A stretch of DNA of 8,543 bases from Balneolaceae bacterium. GTDB lineage: Bacteria > Bacteroidota > Rhodothermia > Balneolales > Balneolaceae. Shown here piece by piece: positions 7,000 to 8,543 of the stretch. The DNA lies in contig SKZL01000185.1 of the NCBI GenBank assembly GCA_007127395.1, positions 1 to 8,543 of the forward strand, read 5' to 3'. The notes under the pieces were generated by a model. The model was not told the origin of the DNA. It worked only from the letters and a program-made list of their open reading frames with translations, and ran no database searches. The translations under genes were made by a program, and so were the position numbers. The first letter of the stretch is position 1; the number at the start of each line of letters is the position of its first letter.

Positions 7000-8268
7000 T
7001 TAAAGTTCTTTAAACCAGCTCTTCATGCGTTCGGTGATGTTACTCATGACGCGTTCAACACCGGTTCCTTTTGAAGAGGAGGGTATCATGGTTTGATTTT
7101 CAACTCCTTCAGCTTTCAAAGCATGTAGTACCAGCCCGACACTTGTTGCATAAATCGGGCTATTGACCTCTTCTATCAATCCGCCCGCCAATCCGAGTGG
7201 CCGACCAATTTTTGCGTCCATACCAAGGACTTCATTTGCCAGTGGACAGATGTTCTTAATGAGAGAACCGCCACCTGTAATGACAATGCCGGCGCTTAGT
7301 GAATCTGCATAGCCACTCCTTTTTACTTCAATTGCGATGATCTCCAGAATCTCCTCCATTCTTGCCTGAATAATTTTGGCTAAAATACTTTTGGTGATCT
7401 CTTTTGGTGGCCTGCCGGCAATACCCGGTATGGTGATCGATTCATCATTAGAGATCATATCGACAAAACACTCACCGTGCTTATGTTTTAAAGTTTGAGC
7501 CTGATCTTCAAGTACACTGAGGCCGATTTTGATATCATCTGTAACTTTCTTTCCTGCGATCGCGATTACTGCAGTATGTCGAATGGTATTCTCCTGAAAT
7601 ACGGCGAGATCTGTGGTTCCTCCACCGATATCAACCAATACTACACCCGCCTCTTTCTCTTCATCGTCTAAGACTGCATAGGAGGAGGCGAGAGGCTCAA
7701 GTATGATATCAGCAACATGATATCCTGCCCGTTCAACACACCTGTAGAGGTTTTTTGCGGCTGAGACCAATCCCGTGATAATATGGACTTCAGCCTCCAT
7801 TCTCATGCCACTCATGCCAACAGGGTCAGTAATACCATCCTGGCCGTCAACGACAAATTCTTGTGGAATAACGTGTAAAATCTGTTGATCAGGTGGAAGC
7901 ATGATCTGTTGACAATCCTTCAGAATCCGTTCAACATCCTGAACTGTAATCTCTTTATCCTTATTGCTGATTGTAATGACCCCTTTACTACGAATACTTC
8001 TTATATGATCGCCTGCAATACCGACGTTTACAGAGTTCACTTCAATACCTGATGCAAGTTCAGCCTGCTTGATCGCGGTTTTTATTGCATTGACTGTTTT
8101 GTCAATATTCACAACCACACCGCGATTTAAACCTTCACTAGGTGCTTTGCCAACTCCAAGGATATGAATTCTGTTTTGATTGTTGATTGATGCAACAACA
8201 GCACAAACTTTAGTTGTGCCAATATCCAGGCCGACTACGATCCGTTCATTTTCATTTTCTGTAGACAT
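7000..8268 (-). CDS. ftsA: Cell division protein FtsA
   Basis: A 422-residue actin-like ATPase that tethers FtsZ filaments to the inner membrane and recruits later divisome proteins. The actin-fold nucleotide motifs are present: phosphate 1 DIGTTK (residues 15-20), phosphate 2 DIGGGTTD (213-220) and the adenosine motif TGGGS (331-335). The FtsA-specific 1C (SHS2) domain falls at roughly 85-170 and includes HVIPQEF (132-138) and GMSGMRMEAEVHIITG (151-166). The last ~18 residues, VERVMSNITERMKSWFKEL, form an amphipathic helix typical of the membrane-targeting sequence, preceded by a Ser/Gly-rich linker. The ATG at 8268 lies 32 bases after the ftsQ stop with no obvious Shine-Dalgarno sequence. 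The spacing and order (ftsQ, ftsA, ftsZ) support one transcript. Confidence 0.98.
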   Translation of the reverse strand: MSTENENERIVVGLDIGTTKVCAVVASINNQNRIHILGVGKAPSEGLNRGVVVNIDKTVNAIKTAIKQAELASGIEVNSVNVGIAGDHIRSIRSKGVITISNKDKEITVQDVERILKDCQQIMLPPDQQILHVIPQEFVVDGQDGITDPVGMSGMRMEAEVHIITGLVSAAKNLYRCVERAGYHVADIILEPLASSYAVLDDEEKEAGVVLVDIGGGTTDLAVFQENTIRHTAVIAIAGKKVTDDIKIGLSVLEDQAQTLKHKHGECFVDMISNDESITIPGIAGRPPKEITKSILAKIIQARMEEILEIIAIEVKRSGYADSLSAGIVITGGGSLIKNICPLANEVLGMDAKIGRPLGLAGGLIEEVNSPIYATSVGLVLHALKAEGVENQTMIPSSSKGTGVERVMSNITERMKSWFKEL

Positions 8269-8300
8269 AATTGATGATTTGGATTGCTAAATGTGAATAA

Positions 8301-8543
8301 TTAAGATTTTCTTGTTACAATCTGATCTCTGAATCGAAGATCAATAATTTCGAATGATTGAAGTCCTTTTTGAGTCACTGCTTCTGCGTAAAAAGCTTGC
8401 CAGTCCTGCAATTTTTGGAAGTAGTTCTCTTCACCAAAAATTAGTTTTACACCATTCTCAATAGTCAGTGCAACAATTCCCTCCCTGTTACTCCATGAAA
8501 CTTCACTGATCGTGGCCCAGCCGGTTTGATTTTGAGTGAGGGC
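8301..8543 (-). CDS. ftsQ: Cell division protein FtsQ, C-terminal end (truncated by window edge)
   Basis: An open frame enters from the right edge and encodes 80 residues before TAA (8303-8301). It reads ALTQNQTGWATISEVSW at its start, has GVKLIFGEENYFQKLQDWQ in the middle, and ends FEIIDLRFRDQIVTRKS. The closing IDLRF-x-x-QIVTR pattern is the last beta-strand region of FtsQ/DivIB, which in E. coli lies next to the FtsB-binding surface. FtsQ is a bitopic inner-membrane protein linking early and late divisome components. Its transmembrane helix and POTRA domain lie outside the window. The position directly upstream of ftsA, 32 bases away, is the standard dcw order and is strong support for the call. 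Confidence 0.88.
   Translation of the reverse strand, partial: ALTQNQTGWATISEVSWSNREGIVALTIENGVKLIFGEENYFQKLQDWQAFYAEAVTQKGLQSFEIIDLRFRDQIVTRKS

Noticed and set aside
1..8543. Mobile elements, CRISPR arrays, tRNA or rRNA genes, phage or defence genes
   Set aside because: No transposase or integrase motifs, no regularly spaced repeats, no tRNA cloverleaf and no rRNA-like stretch were seen. All long frames are accounted for by housekeeping or metabolic genes.

Overview
The window looks like ordinary chromosomal DNA from a Gram-negative bacterium of the Bacteroidota/Rhodothermota/Balneolota (FCB) group. The signs are a PorV/PorQ-type outer-membrane barrel protein, a crotonase and a GH20 hexosaminidase of the kind I associate with these phyla, and start codons that mostly lack a Shine-Dalgarno sequence. 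The exact phylum is inference; the Balneolota/Rhodothermota side seems plausible but cannot be settled from sequence inspection alone.

Layout. Positions 2-1225 (+) hold the C-terminal half of a GH20 beta-N-acetylhexosaminidase whose 5' part lies outside the window. Everything else is on the minus strand. Read in the direction of transcription, from the right edge, it runs: the last 80 codons of ftsQ (8543-8301), ftsA (8268-7000), ftsZ (6896-5556), a strong intrinsic terminator (5484-5447), a PorV/PorQ-family outer-membrane protein gene (about 5254-4286), a YyaL/DsbH-like (DUF255, SPATA20 family) thioredoxin-domain protein (4262-2178), a second intrinsic terminator (2168-2141), and a crotonase-superfamily enoyl-CoA hydratase/isomerase (2006-1245). 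The crotonase gene converges on the GH20 gene with only 19 bases between the two stop codons. A long hairpin overlaps the end of the GH20 gene there.

How the genes work together. ftsQ-ftsA-ftsZ is the usual distal end of the division and cell-wall (dcw) cluster. FtsQ is the membrane divisome protein, FtsA is the actin-like membrane anchor, and FtsZ is the tubulin-like ring GTPase. The terminator after ftsZ closes that unit. The PorV-like gene and the YyaL-like gene are 23 bases apart and are probably co-transcribed, but I know of no functional link between them. The crotonase and the GH20 enzyme are independent metabolic genes, acting in acyl-CoA and amino-sugar glycan breakdown respectively.

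I found no mobile element, CRISPR array, RNA gene or evident novel system. The points worth a second look are small: the hairpin between convergent genes, the crotonase that has lost one of the two classical catalytic glutamates, the hairpin cluster after ftsZ, and the PorV-YyaL pairing.
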